Source of the DNA: Mesostigma viride
Lineage: Eukaryota > Streptophyta > Mesostigmatophyceae > Mesostigmatales > Mesostigmataceae
NCBI GenBank assembly: GCA_009746045.1
Contig: RPFO01000213.1
Coordinates: 9,928,358-9,977,857 of the forward strand
Direction of reading: 5' to 3'
Length of the DNA stretch: 49,500 bases
Shown here: one piece after another, positions 48,761-49,500 of the stretch
How the letters are laid out: every line of letters begins with the position of its first letter
Numbering within the stretch: the first letter of the stretch is position 1
Notes under the pieces: model-generated
Told to the model about the DNA's origin: nothing
The model's database searches: none
What the model saw: only the letters and a program-made list of their open reading frames with translations
Position numbers and translations under genes: made by a program

Positions 48761-49500
48761 TAATGAATGGACATGAGACTGCGTCCATACCACAGCTGCC
48801 TCCATGTTACAGACAAACCAAGGGTTCCCCGGGCGTGAGCCTGCCCCGTCGAGGGTGGCACATGTTCATGCCTATAGCTAGCCGATGGCGGAAATTCCAT
48901 GGAGGGCGGCCCGGCCGGCGCGCGTAGCCTGGGGCATGTGCACATCAGGACAAAACACCCGCCGGCTGTGCGGGCTTGGTGCCTTGAGCAGGTCGTTCTT
49001 TACAATGCGGGGCAGTGCCGGATAGGACCGGTATACCTACATTGTTTGCCTCCATCCATCCACCCATTGGGGTGAATACTCCGTGACCCTCCAACCGAGC
49101 ATGAGTGAATTAATAAACTAATCCAGTCCAGCATACCGGCCACCATGTCATTCTTTGTTGGTGAATCAACTTTGTCAAAATGGATACCATAAATACACCC
49201 ATAGCCCATTTGCTTTACCCTTATTGCTGACCAAGCAAAAACACCGTATGTTATCCGTTTGCTTCTTGCCCACATGATCGGTGTACCACGCTATGGTCAC
49301 ATCTGGTACCGATGGTCCCATGTTGAAGTGCCTTCCCAGTGGGGCAACAGCTAAGGACGACCCACACATAAAAAAGGGCAATACCGGGCTCACCAGTACA
49401 GCCCCATCCCAATGCGTTTTGGTTGACTGTCAACAACCCACGGAGCCCTGGGCAGCCGACAGCAAGAAACGTAACAAATATAATACATGAACAAGCGCAG
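48761..49500. other. Right edge, no gene recognised
   Basis: Short frames are present on both strands (for example minus 49000-49275) but none shows a motif I can name. A decayed transposase is possible but not supported. Confidence 0.3.

Noticed and set aside
49000-49393. Minus-strand frames that vaguely recall a piggyBac core
   Set aside because: No conserved motif could be aligned with confidence.

Overview
This is a eukaryotic nuclear window with two intact intron-containing genes in its right half. The left third and the right end are packed with retrotransposons and DNA-transposon remains. GC-rich exons, AT-rich intergenic DNA, long repeat-rich introns, a homopolymer-rich NBR1-type autophagy receptor and a candidate TGTAA poly(A) signal suggest a chlorophyte green alga. 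That assignment is low confidence, and no organelle or bacterial features are present.

Layout. 1-2487 (-): 5' LTR and frameshifted gag of an LTR retrotransposon running off the left edge. 2509-3125 (-) and 3537-4075 (+): decayed hAT (DUF659) and piggyBac transposases. 5627-10765 (-): a full-length LINE (ORF1 and ORF2) between 12-bp target-site duplications. 11005-17225: truncated LINE pieces and one ORF1-only retroelement copy. 17405-22671 (-): ORF1-only copies, including a full-length 2.1-kb element nested inside another of the same family, both with target-site duplications. 22919-23384: a 466-bp hAT-type MITE. 24152-28587 (-): an NBR1-like selective autophagy receptor in 4 exons. 29779-44669 (+): COG8, a subunit of the conserved oligomeric Golgi complex, in 14 exons. 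45328-48760: more LINE, ORF1-only and dispersed-repeat fragments. 48761-49500: nothing recognised.

The two cellular genes are divergent, with 1.2 kb between start codons, and both serve membrane traffic (autophagy cargo capture and Golgi vesicle tethering). I reconstructed both gene models by hand from splice sites, phase and family similarity. The COG8 exons sum to 697 codons plus stop and the NBR1 exons to 1073 codons plus stop, with every junction in phase.

Two observations stand out. First, many COG8 introns begin or end with tandem degenerate copies of the neighbouring exon border including its splice site, up to about nine copies in intron 12. This points to growth by repeated tandem duplication of splice junctions. 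Second, a family of about 2.11-kb elements encodes only an L1-ORF1p-like protein (coiled coil, RRM, C-terminal domain) and no endonuclease or reverse transcriptase. They share 5' hairpin and 3' stem-loop signals with the autonomous LINE in the window, which makes them resemble the HAL1 (half-L1) elements of mammals.
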